Source: Pyropia yezoensis (Eukaryota > Rhodophyta > Bangiophyceae > Bangiales > Bangiaceae). Taken from it: 64,000 nt of DNA. The position numbers and the translations under genes are program-made. Below, one piece after another: positions 30,198-40,500 of the stretch. The stretch's first letter is position 1. Every line of letters starts with the position of its first letter. Location: NCBI GenBank assembly GCA_009829735.1, contig CM020620.1:25700951-25764950 (forward strand), written 5' to 3'. Below the pieces are notes generated by a model. It had not been told where the DNA came from. It made no database searches and was given only the letters and a program-made list of their open reading frames with translations.

Positions 30198-33100
30198 TTA
30201 GCGTCTTGCAGTGTCCACCAGACCACGGGGCGCGTCTGTCGCCCCCGTCTCCGCCCGACGTACCCCGTCCATGGCACTGCCGGCCGCCGCCACCTGTTCC
30301 CCACCAGGAGCACCGCGTCGCATCACAGAGGACGGCGCCGTCGCGTCGCCGTCGACAACCCCCCTACCGCCACCGCCACCGCCACCGCCACCGCCACCGC
30401 CACCGCCACCGCCACCCCCACCCCCACCGCCACCGCCAGCCCCACCCCCACCGTCGCCGACAGTGTCCACTGCAGCCAGTACGGGCCATACATCGACCCG
30501 CGTAGTCGCACGGGTGCGACGTACAGGCAGGACGGGAACACCACTTGGAGGACGCTTGGCCGTCCAGGCCCACCTCATACCAAACGGGCGCTTGAAAGGC
30601 CACACGTCCGTACCCGTTAGACGACGAGCGGCCACCCACGCCATATTGCGGGCCGCAACGCCGTCCCGATTGCGAATGACGGGCGGGTGTGGCGCTGGAT
30701 GACCGGGGCCTTGTGGGGCCGCGAGAGAGCACGTGTAGCAGCCCTTGGCCGCCCACTCGCTCAGCCGCCTCGGGTCGGCATAGACGGCGCGGTCCTCGAC
30801 GGCACAGGCGGCCAGCGCGGCCGCGCGCCGCGCCACAGCAGCAGCACGGGCAGTGGCTCGGACGGCCGCCCGGTAGGCGTCGGGGTCTGGCCCTCGGCGC
30901 GTCACGTGGGTAGCAGAGGGGAGGGCCCGCTTTGGCCGACCCCGACGCGACCCAGCCGCCATCCGCACACGCCGTGTCGACGGCAGAGGGCCGGCCGGCG
31001 GCCCATACAGCTCTCTTGGAATCTTGGGGGGGGAGTTGCCCGTCGAGTAGATGAGCACCATCTTGTCATGACACTCGGAGCACGCCTTGCTCGTGTTGAA
31101 CTCGTCCTGGTCGACAAACCAGCACAGCCGTCGGAGGTGGCGGCGGAGCCAGGCGTCCCCCCCGCGCACGCGCGCGGTGCCCATGGCCACGACGACCGCG
31201 CCGCCGCCACGGACCTGGCAAAGGAGGCCGCCGGTCAGGTCCCGCGCCACCGAGGCAGCAAAGCGGCCGCGTTGGATGGCCTTGCGCACACGCGCCGTCC
31301 GCAGGTGTCGCGTGGCTTGCGCGCCAAATCGCTGGCCGTACGCGGCCGTGTCGCGACGGGCGGCCCACTCGAGCGTTGCCTGCAGGTGCTTGGCGCCGTC
31401 GCCGGTACGCATCGTGCCGTGTGCTGCTGCCAAGTCGACGGGTGGTAGGTGGCCAGCGACGCCGCCTCCGTCACCCGCCGCCGCCGCCACCAGTCCCGCC
31501 ACCGCCACCGCCACCGGTCCCGCCTCAGTACCGCTGCGTGCCCGCCACTGCTTCCACGCACGGGCCAAAAAGTTACCGCCGCTGGCCTCGCGAAAGTGGG
31601 CCGCACTCAGGCTGTAGCGAAGGCCGGGGACGGGTGCCAGTCGACGACACCCCTTGCGCCGGGGCAGCGCGTCCACCCGGTCCAGCAGCGGCGCGTCTGG
31701 GGTGGTGCCGCTGTCACTGTCGCCCGCCGCGGCAGTGGGGTCCACCAGCCACCGTGCCACCTTTTCCGCCTCGTGACGAGGCACGGTCCACCGGGACAGG
31801 CGCGTGCGACGCAGCACACGCCGCACCGAGGTGGCGAGCTGGGTGCGGCGGGCCCGTCGGATGGACGCCTGCGGTCCACGCCGCACGCGCCCGTGGCCAC
31901 CGCCGGGGCTCGCCGTCTGGTAGGTCTTTGCCTCGGGGGGCGTCGTCGCACCCGCCGCCGCCAGGGCCACCGCCGCCGCATCATCGTCGCTCCCGTCGGG
32001 TGACGACCGCCGCGCTTGTCGCTTGGAGCGCCCCCCCCCTGTCCCCGCCCCTGCAGCCGGGGCGCCCGCCACCGCCCGCTTCCTAGACCCCCTGGGGGGG
32101 GGGTGGCCCTTGGGCGTGCTTGCGGCTGCCGCCACCCCCTCTTGGACGCCCGCCCCACGCAGGAGCGCCACGGCCGCCCGGTTGAGCGCGTCCAAGCCCA
32201 TGTGGCGGGACCACGCGGCGCGCATCGCGGCTACAACGGGGCGGGCGGGGAGGTCTGCCGTCGCCACGCGCTCACCCGGTGCTGCCGACAGCACGGCAGA
32301 CCGTCCCGGGTCTCCGCCGACCATCTGGAGCCACCGGACGCGCGCCAACGGCAGGCCAGCCCGCTCGAGCTGCGTCAGTACCCCCACCCGGGACGCAAAG
32401 CCTTTGCCGCTGCGGTCCCGTGCACGTCCACCGCCGTCCAGCTTCTTGGCCCAGGCCACCGCCCGCGCCTCGGCCTCTGCGGCCGTGTCGGGTCGAGACA
32501 GAAAAAACGTCACCGCCACGCCGTCGGTAGACAGCTGGGAGGAGGCCCGGTTGGCGCGGCTACCGACACCAGCCATGGCGGCCAGCACCGCTTCACCGCC
32601 CGTTCGCAGCTCTGGCCATGCCCGAAGACTGGGGTGGCCACGCACCCCCACGCCAGTGGCGGCCGAAACTGCCCGCAACAGGGGGAGCATCCTGTCCGGC
32701 ACCAGCGTGCCGTGACCGTGGAGCACCGCTCGGGCGCCAGGGATGAGGGCGTACGGGCTCCCCACACCCACATTCAGGACGTGGAGGAGAAACGGCACGT
32801 ACGCCCACCAGCGGCGCTTCTTCACAGGCGTTGCTGGAAAGAGGCCCGCCACAGAGGGTGGCATGGCCGCCCGCATGACGGCCACCCGTTGCGCCAGCGC
32901 CTGGACCAGGTGCTGGGGGACGCCGTCGAGGCCCCGCCGGCCCGGCGTTGCCTTGTCCGCGGTCCCCGCGCGGAAGCGCGCGGCCGCCCACCGCGTCAGC
33001 CGCCGCTCCGTGTCCCAGGCAGAGCCGCCCGCTGGAGCAGCCTTGGCAGCGGGGGGGGTGGCCAGCGCGTCCTTGGCCGCCTTGGCGCCCAGCTTGCGAC

Positions 33101-34436
33101 ACGCCGCGTCCACACACCGCCCGGCGTGGGTGGCCACGACGGTGGCGACGGGCTCCCATCGTGCCGTGTTGTTGCTCGCCGGAAGATACCGGTCGCACGC
33201 AGCTGCCGTCACGGCCATCACCTGCGTCAGGGCGTAGGAGAGCGCCTCTGCCAGCAGCGGGTGGCTCGTTGTCACCACAGAGCGGGCGCGCGCCATCCGC
33301 GTGTTGGCCCGCCCCTTGCCACAGCCCTCACACACGGTGCCCGCCTGCAGGGGACTGCCAGACACACCCTCGCAGCCGCAGGCGTAGGCCAACCACAGCC
33401 AGACGGGCGCCCAGTTTGCGGGCACGGCCCCCGCCCAGTCGGCGTCGTCGGCGGCTGCGTCCGCGACGGTCGACACCAGGCGCCGCAATGCCACGTCGAG
33501 GACGCGGAGCATGAGGAAGCGGAGCTTGGTAGCCGCCCCAGAGAGGTCCTCCAGCTCTGCTTGCAGCGCCGTCTCCACCGCCGCGCGCGTATCGGCGTCG
33601 TCCTTGTCGTCCCCAAACACCGCCCTCGCGAGGACGCCCACCGGCACGGTACACGCCCGCGTCTGCCGTCCAGTGCTCTGAAGCGGGTCCTTGCAGTCGG
33701 GGTTGACACCGCGGTCGTAGGCCGCTGGCACGCCCCCACAGTGCCGCTGCACCGGGCAGGCGGCGTCCCCGCTGCTGTGGCCCCCTCCCAGGCAGTCGCG
33801 ACACTTGGACGCGGCCGCCGCCGCCGCCGCCGGGACGGCGGCGGCAGCGGCAGCGGCGGCGGCAGCGGCCGCCGGCCCTGCACCAGCCGGGGCCTTGCAA
33901 GAGGTGACCTTGTGCCCCGGCTCGCCACATCCGCCACACTTTTGCGTCCGCCCCTTGCGGGCGGGCGGTGCGTCCGTGGCAGCCTCGCGCCGGGGCAAGC
34001 CCGCGGCGGCCACGCCAATCAGACCAGCGGCCGTCTGGGCGCGTGCGGCGAGCTCCACCTCGGCCTCGCTTGCCGCCGCCCGACCACCACAGTACACGCT
34101 GACCGCCTGTGCCGCGCCTGTGATGGCCGCGACGAGGTCCTCGCCGGCGCCGTCGAGGGGGCCCGCCGCCTCCTCATCCTTGGCCGCCTGCTGCAGCTGC
34201 GCGACGGCGGCAGACCAGTCGGCCGACGAGGCCGCGTCGCCCCCGTGGGGTGCAGACACGCCCTGCAGGTGGCTCAGGTTGGCGGCGAGCACCGCCCGCT
34301 TGAGCGTCACCACGTTGCGTGCGTCTTGAACGTACGCCTGCTCTTGTGCCGGGTCCCACTCCTCGTCTGTGGTGGTGTCGCCGTCCAGCCCGTCGACGCC
34401 AATGTCTTGGTCGCTGCCGTCGTCATCATCGTTCAT
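30198..34436 (-). CDS. Fanzor1-like (eukaryotic TnpB-family) RNA-guided nuclease homologue
   Basis: Predicted RuvC-fold nuclease of 1412 residues from the ATG at 34436 (MNDDDDGS). Visible signatures: a Fanzor-type STDGVAVTFFL segment (about residue 638); RuvC-I GGDPGRSAVLSA (about 705, catalytic D); VVVAMGTARV where the canonical RuvC-II Glu would sit, followed by DEFNTSKACSECH (about 1110), giving the alternative glutamate reported for Fanzors and some TnpBs; a zinc ribbon completed by CYTC (about 1234); and RuvC-III NRDGVAARNM (about 1256, catalytic D). Unusual are two N-terminal CCHC zinc knuckles, CGGCGEPGHKVTSC (about 165) and CRDCLGGGHSSGDAAC (about 212), and long A/G/P-rich inserts. 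All three catalytic acids seem intact. No transposase or cargo was seen. It may be domesticated or part of a degenerate element. Confidence 0.8.
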   Translation of the reverse strand: MNDDDDGSDQDIGVDGLDGDTTTDEEWDPAQEQAYVQDARNVVTLKRAVLAANLSHLQGVSAPHGGDAASSADWSAAVAQLQQAAKDEEAAGPLDGAGEDLVAAITGAAQAVSVYCGGRAAASEAEVELAARAQTAAGLIGVAAAGLPRREAATDAPPARKGRTQKCGGCGEPGHKVTSCKAPAGAGPAAAAAAAAAAAAVPAAAAAAASKCRDCLGGGHSSGDAACPVQRHCGGVPAAYDRGVNPDCKDPLQSTGRQTRACTVPVGVLARAVFGDDKDDADTRAAVETALQAELEDLSGAATKLRFLMLRVLDVALRRLVSTVADAAADDADWAGAVPANWAPVWLWLAYACGCEGVSGSPLQAGTVCEGCGKGRANTRMARARSVVTTSHPLLAEALSYALTQVMAVTAAACDRYLPASNNTARWEPVATVVATHAGRCVDAACRKLGAKAAKDALATPPAAKAAPAGGSAWDTERRLTRWAAARFRAGTADKATPGRRGLDGVPQHLVQALAQRVAVMRAAMPPSVAGLFPATPVKKRRWWAYVPFLLHVLNVGVGSPYALIPGARAVLHGHGTLVPDRMLPLLRAVSAATGVGVRGHPSLRAWPELRTGGEAVLAAMAGVGSRANRASSQLSTDGVAVTFFLSRPDTAAEAEARAVAWAKKLDGGGRARDRSGKGFASRVGVLTQLERAGLPLARVRWLQMVGGDPGRSAVLSAAPGERVATADLPARPVVAAMRAAWSRHMGLDALNRAAVALLRGAGVQEGVAAAASTPKGHPPPRGSRKRAVAGAPAAGAGTGGGRSKRQARRSSPDGSDDDAAAVALAAAGATTPPEAKTYQTASPGGGHGRVRRGPQASIRRARRTQLATSVRRVLRRTRLSRWTVPRHEAEKVARWLVDPTAAAGDSDSGTTPDAPLLDRVDALPRRKGCRRLAPVPGLRYSLSAAHFREASGGNFLARAWKQWRARSGTEAGPVAVAVAGLVAAAAGDGGGVAGHLPPVDLAAAHGTMRTGDGAKHLQATLEWAARRDTAAYGQRFGAQATRHLRTARVRKAIQRGRFAASVARDLTGGLLCQVRGGGAVVVAMGTARVRGGDAWLRRHLRRLCWFVDQDEFNTSKACSECHDKMVLIYSTGNSPPKIPRELYGPPAGPLPSTRRVRMAAGSRRGRPKRALPSATHVTRRGPDPDAYRAAVRATARAAAVARRAAALAACAVEDRAVYADPRRLSEWAAKGCYTCSLAAPQGPGHPAPHPPVIRNRDGVAARNMAWVAARRLTGTDVWPFKRPFGMRWAWTAKRPPSGVPVLPVRRTRATTRVDVWPVLAAVDTVGDGGGGAGGGGGGGGGGGGGGGGGGGGGGGGRGVVDGDATAPSSVMRRGAPGGEQVAAAGSAMDGVRRAETGATDAPRGLVDTARR
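30362..30450. repeat. CCACCG microsatellite inside the Fanzor-like gene
   Basis: About 14 tandem copies of a six-base unit, encoding a polyglycine stretch near the C-terminus on the minus strand. Probably length-variable. Confidence 0.85.
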
Positions 34437-34450
34437 CGTGAATCCGGGGC

Positions 34451-34455
34451 GGGGT

Positions 34456-34537
<82 letters not shown>
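34451..34537. repeat. Very long G tract (C tract on the gene strand) upstream of the Fanzor-like ATG
   Basis: Nearly 90 bases of G broken by a single A, starting about 15 bases upstream of the predicted start codon. It lies in the 5' leader or promoter of the gene. The true length is likely unreliable in any assembly. Confidence 0.85.
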
Positions 34538-34977
34538 CGGAGGCGGATGAGCGGGTTGTGTGTGTGGGAACGACTGTGAGGAGGGTGGGTGGGAGGGATT
34601 GTCGACGGTGGCTGACGGGGTTGGCAAAGATGGGGAACCTCGGGGCACCACCTACCGCCCTATTTATTGTCTGGCAAGGCACCATCCGGGCCAGGGTCCT
34701 CACTCGATGTCGTACGCGTGCTGTAGACGCTGGCGATGGGCTGCACGGGCCGTCAGGAGGCCGGCGGTCCAGGTCCTCCCAACCCCCTCCCACCCCCCCC
34801 CTCTCCCCCCCGCCGCCCGCCCCCCGCCACCCCCCAACCGACGCTACCTCTCCTGCAGGGGGCAGAGCGGAGGATGCTCGCACCGCCACGTGCCCCTGTG
34901 GGAAGTCTCGTGGCCTTAGCTCGCCGCCCCAGAAATGAAAGGTCCTTCTCATCTCCGCGGCACCCGTGGCCGACGGT

Positions 34978-35126
34978 GGCTGCCGTGAGAGTGTCCTGTG
35001 GCGCGGCGGCGGCGGCGGTGGCGGTGGCGGTGGTGGGGCTGGCGGTGGTGGTGTGGCGGCGGCGGTAGTGGTGATGGAATTGGTGGCCCAATTGCAGACC
35101 GCGCACAGGACACTCTCATGGCAGCC
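34978..35126. repeat. Inverted repeat with 23-bp arms
   Basis: Arms 34978-35000 and 35104-35126 are reverse complements with one mismatch and enclose about 103 bases of GGCGGT-type repeats. It could form a large hairpin or be a non-autonomous terminal-inverted-repeat element. The arm contains GACACTCTC, which also occurs in the palindrome at 29930-29945 on the other side of the Fanzor-like gene. Confidence 0.7.
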
Positions 35127-36837
35127 GCCAGTAGCGCGACGGTGGGTGCGGGACGGAGTGCACCGCATGCACTGTGGCATTTGAGCCGACTGACACGCCA
35201 GCATCCGTGCGGCTCGCCCAACCATGGCGAGCGAGCGCCCCTCCCCCCCCCCCCCCTTCCCCCCCTCCCCCCCCGCTCCCCCCCCCTCCTCCCCCCCCTC
35301 CCGATGGCACGTATTGGGAGAGTGACCGCCACCGTGCTGTGGGGCAATAGCAACACTGCAATTGAACCCACCCTCGGCACTGCCTGCTCGCCACGGTGCA
35401 TGTGGAGCGGCGTGCCGGGACGCGGGCACCCAGCCTTTTGGTGCTTCCGGTAGGCCCCGTCCGTTTGCAATGCACTACGAGCACCGTTTGGGAAAAATCT
35501 CATCCTGGACGTCGTGGTGGGGGGGGAGGGGGGGCAGTCGTGTACCTCAAACCCACCGCCACGGACGGCATTGCCATGCTGCGAGCTCACCGCGCTGTGC
35601 ATCCAAATGGCCTGACACCAGCACACGACACCGTGCGGGCCGCGTGGACCTACGGCTCTCGTCAGACCCGGGGGGCGCCGAGGGAAGCGACTGACCTGAC
35701 CTGCCTGTGGCTGAACGTGCGGCCGACGGATGAGAGCACCCATCTCCGGACACCCACGTCACCGTCCAATTCAACATCATCTCGCGCCGCCGCCCAAATC
35801 CCCTCCCCTCCCGTTTGATCCGCGTCGGTGTCAGCAGGTGATCGGGCTCCTCGGATTTCGAAACTCAATTCGTCCCCCCTCCCCCGCCCGTCGCCCTCTC
35901 TTTATGGTTTCCCCGCCACTCCCACCCCGCCCCTCTTGACAAAGACGGCCCTCCCACCCTATCTATTTAGCGTCGGTGTCGGTCGGTGATCGGGCTCCTT
36001 GGACTTCGAAATTCAATTCGTGCCCCCTCCCCCGCCCCTCGCCCTCTCTTTATGGTTTCCCCCCCACTCGCACCTGACTTTCTTCTGTGAGCGTGCTCGA
36101 GCGCATTCGAGCCTGCCCCGAGGGATGTCCTCCTGCCCACCAAAGGGTAGCTATGCAAGAAAATTATGTGAACCGCGCGAAATGCCCTTACCCGGGCTTG
36201 AGCGCGTGGCGTTCACCACTAGAGGTGCACGCGCCCATTGAGGGATCGATTAGATGTCAAATGATCTATGAAGCTTTTAATGTGCGAATGGTGGGTCGTG
36301 CGTGTGTCCGAGTCACTTTTGTGACACTGAGTGGTGGGTTTAATGACCCTAATTTTCATCGCAGACCAAGCCACCACCTGCTGAGCAGTGGCGCGTCACC
36401 GCCCTGGTGATGTGCGCCTTGTGGGCTGTTTGAGAGGCAGTGACGCACGAGTGCGTGTGTGAGTGTTTGAGGGGCAGTGAGGCGTGAGTGAGGCGTGAGG
36501 GAGCAAGTCCCTTGGCGGCAGGAGGGTGCGGGGGGGGGGGGGGGGGGGGGGGGGGGCCAAGTCGCTTGGCGGCAGCCCACACCATTGCCGACGAGGTCAA
36601 ACGATCCAATCGACCAGACGACGAGGCCATCACATGTCTGGAAGCGGCACGCACCCGACTTGTAAATGGTGAACAGGCAAGTTCAACTTCTCGCCCCCCA
36701 CCACCCCCCTTTCCCTCATGAAAGTAGTCAATTTGCCGAAAAGAAATTAACAAATACCAAAGCATCAAAATCATGACGCAATCGGAAAGCACTTATCCAC
36801 GCGTCGACACGTAGCAATCTCGACAAAGATCCGAAGA
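35127..36837. other. Intergenic region with a local duplication, no gene
   Basis: 35822-35924 and 35970-36073 are about 100-bp direct repeats (GCGTCGGTGTC...ATCGGGCTCCT...CTCTCTTTATGGTTTCC) spaced by about 148 bases. A G tract lies at 36530-36556. Nothing coding is supported. Confidence 0.6.
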
Positions 36838-37213
36838 GCGTTATGTACATAACGCCCCACGGTCCATCTGACAAGCCACGACTCCCAGATTCTCCATTGG
36901 CTCACCTGTCGCGTTATGTACATAACGCGACACGATCTGCTCTGGCAAACTATCTCGACAAACATCACTAGAGCGTTATGTACATAACGCGCCACGGTCT
37001 GTCTACCGTACCACACCTACCAGATTCTCAAAAAGGCTCTCCTCACGCGTTATGTACATAACGCCACACGGTCAGCCTTGGCAATCTGTCGGGACGATGC
37101 CAAGTGCTCGTCAGACGCGTTATGTACATAACGCGACCCGGTCTGCCTTGGCCAAGTCCCGGCCAACATCCGACCATGGAACCTACCCATCTGTTGCGTT
37201 ATGCACACAACAT
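36838..37213. repeat. Array of an 18-bp palindrome in about 70-bp units
   Basis: Five exact copies of GCGTTATGTACATAACGC start at 36838, 36911, 36973, 37047 and 37117, with a degenerate sixth at 37196. Each exact copy is followed by a related GCCACGGTCTGCC-type sequence, so whole units of 62-79 bp are repeated. The same palindrome recurs three times at 52535-52771, upstream of the methyltransferase gene. It looks like a binding-site array for a dimeric protein, or subterminal repeats of a mobile element. Confidence 0.9.
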
Positions 37214-37510
37214 GGCGTGACTCAAGACTGATGGTGGTACCATGGGCCACACACGCCCCCTCCCCCCCCCAAACCCCCCCCCCCCTTCCCCATCGCCCAA
37301 CACGAGTGCCTTGCCATGTGAACCTCCACCAACACGTCACGCAACTCAAAACGTCAACTATACCAGTTGTCAACTACACTGGGGAACAACCGGTCACCAC
37401 ATGACCAGCGACAACTTCAAAGCAAAAAAAAGAGGGGGTGCCGTACAGTCCCACCCCCCCTCCCACCCGCCCCGCCCCCCCCCCCCCCCCCCCCCCCCAC
37501 ATACTCCCGA

Positions 37511-40500
37511 CTAGAACACCCTGTCGGGAGCCACAATGTTGATGTGCTCGCGGCCCGGTCGATCTGGACAGCTCCACCTATGGCGGACGTTGTCCCACCA
37601 GCTCTTCCACACACCCCCAGAGCTTGAAAGGTAGTCCATGTCACCAATCACGTGGAGATGGCTCTGTGCCCGCGACATCATGACGTTCACGCGCCGCTCG
37701 TCGGACAAAAAGTCGGTGCTCCCGCCGGGTGGCGCCCCAGGCTCTGACCGCACGAGGGAGAGTATGACACAGTCCACAGAAGCGCCTTGGCAGCCATCCA
37801 CGGTGGACACCCTGACGTCGGCGCATGGTCTGCGGGGCAGCCGCCTGCTGTCTCTCACCGACTGCACCACTTCATTCAGCTTGTTCCGCTGCGCAGTGTA
37901 CGGGGTGATGAGCATCACCTTGAGCTCGGTAGCCCCGCTGGACGTCGCAACGCCAGCAGTAGATCCGTAAGAGCCATCTCGACCAACCGAAGCTCTGCAA
38001 CGTTGATCAGGCTCTTGTTGTTGGAGGCAGTGGAACCCGACTTGTGCGCCCGATCGTTGGCCGGCAGGCGGGAAGTGTCTGTCGCTTGCAGCCCTCCAAA
38101 GCGAATACGCCGACTTGGATGGTTTAGCCACGCGGGTGTTCCAAACCCCTCCTCATGGCGGGCCTTGGGCCCGCGCCCGTCCGACCATAGGCCAATGTGC
38201 CGGTAAAAGATTTGTCGGAGGAGGGACCATAACAGCGGCCGCATGCAATACTGCACGGAGAGGATGACGCAAGCGGACAGAAACCGGGCGAGCCGCTCAA
38301 AAACGCTGGACGTCATTGGCCGTGTCTCGCCCCTGTACTCCATGCCGGCGCTCGGCCTCAGCTGGGCATTGTCGCCAACAAGGACAATGCACTTGGTCCG
38401 CTCTGCCGGATGACCGTCCTCTTCTTCATCTGACGAGCCACCCGCACGCCCCGCCCGCTTCTTGGCGCGAACAATGGCGGCGACAGACGCAGGGACGCTT
38501 GTTGCCGCACCCTCGTCCATGATAATGGCGTCAAAGCCTTGACCGCCCACGAGCGCCCCCGTCGACGTTGACGTGGTTGTGACAATGACGGACGCGCCGC
38601 CCACGATGTGCTTGCGGAGCTCCCGTTCCGCACGCTGCTGGCGACGCAAGGCAGCCTCCAGGGCTTGCTCCGCATCGGCACATTCCTCGAGGAGGTTTTG
38701 TGACCCACCTGCGCCCGGCTCTGCACCCTGGGCGCGGGAACGATCATCCACACGACCGCCCACATCGGCCACCCGTGCCCTTGCCCGTTCCACCGCGGCT
38801 GTCACGGACGGGTAGGCGAAGGGGAGGCGCTCATCCACCACGGCGTCAATGTGCGTTGTCCTGGCACGGTGGCCATCCGGAGGGGGCTCACCCACACGGA
38901 GGAGCGTCACGGCGTCGGTTTCCGCGACGCCGTGTCGACTCGCAGCCCCCGGCGAACAGAAAAACTCGTGCACTGCGTCCAACAGCTCGTCACACGCCGT
39001 GTTTGTGCGCGACGTCAGCAGCACCCGCCCATCGGGCAGCGTCTCAAGGACCGTGTCCACCATGGACACAATGGCACGTGTCTTGCCCGTCCCAGGGGGG
39101 CCCGCCACCAGCTGCACGTCACACTCGTCCGACAACAGCCCCCGGCGCATGCAATCGACTGCGCGCCACTGGAACTCGTCCAGGTGGGCGTAGCGTGGAG
39201 GAGCACTCTGCAGGGGGGGGGGGGCCGGTGCCGGTACAGGTACCACCTGCTGTCCCCCGTGCGGAGGCGTTGCGTGGATGGCGAGCGCCCTCTGCATGAC
39301 CGGCGGAAGAAGGCCCCAGTGGCCGAGGCCGCCAAACTCGCGGCTGTCCGACAGGACACTATGAGACAGGGTGACGACCACATTCGCCGTCCGGCGATGG
39401 AGCATCCGCTGCACGTCTGAACGACGCACCGCAAACCGCCACCGCCGGGGGGGACCGGATGCGCCACCGTGGCGCGCCGTGCCGGCGTCATTGTCCTGCT
39501 CGTCCAGCCCCGGGCCAGGCGTCTTGTCCACCCACCATTGGCCTGCCCCCGCGGGCGGTGGGCCACCAACCCCCCCGCCGGGCTGCCCCTCCTTGTCCCC
39601 GCAGCGGCCAATAAACACCGCGTCCATGGGGGTGCTGCACACCGAGCCGACGGGTTCCGGTACCCAAAAGGCACACAAATCACCCGGGGTGGCGTCTGTC
39701 GGGTCCACTTGACACTCTCCCCCGCGGTCCTTGTGGCGGCGGTGGTGGCGCCCAGCGGATCCCCCGGTAGGGCGGCCGCCCCCACCGGGGGGACGACCCC
39801 GGGGGGCGGGCATACGCACGAGCACGTTGCACATGCGACACGCCCGCGGGTCGTCCAGTATGGAGCCCCCCACCTGCGGCGACGACAGGGTGATGGGCGC
39901 GTCGATGCGAGCCACGCCAAAGCGGGAGCACAATGACGACGTGGTCACGCGCCCACTGCGTCCGCCGCCGCTGCCATGGCCCTTGTTGCTGCTGCCTTCG
40001 ATGGACTGCGCCACCGCCTCTGTACCGCGGGCGGCGAGCTGGCACAAGGTGGCCACAACGATGGCCTGCCAGTGGCCCCCAGGTCCTCTTGCGTACAACG
40101 GGGACGGGCGCAGGTGGGTTGGGACACCGTTCCACCCCGACTCGGACGTACAGAGCGTCAACTGACCGAGCGCCACCCGATCACCATCCGCGCCACACAG
40201 TGTGGGAGGACTGGCCTGGCTGGCACCACCCCCCGCCGCCGCCGCTGCCGCCGCGGGCAGAGGTGCAGCAGTGGGAGACGCGTCCCCCCCACCAGCCGGG
40301 GAACCGATACAAGGGCCTCCTACGCGGGCAGTCCCACCTCCAACAACTGCCGCCCCCGCGTCTGCAACTGCAGGCAAAGCGGGAGAGGGCTCCCCACCCC
40401 GAGCCACTGCCGTGCCCACCGCAGCCACCCCCGCCGTGTCGGTTGCTGCAGCAGTACCAGGTTCAGCAGGTGCACGTCCGCCAACACCCGCGTCGGCCAC

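Noticed and set aside
32016-34550. 844-codon plus-strand ORF opposite the Fanzor-like gene
   Set aside because: Repetitive H/R/G-rich product without domains, while the minus strand has the RuvC and zinc motifs.
36838-37213. Regularly spaced palindromes resembling a CRISPR array
   Set aside because: The spacers are partly conserved between units, the palindrome is symmetrical, no Cas-like genes are present, and the DNA is eukaryotic. It is a tandem binding-site-like repeat.
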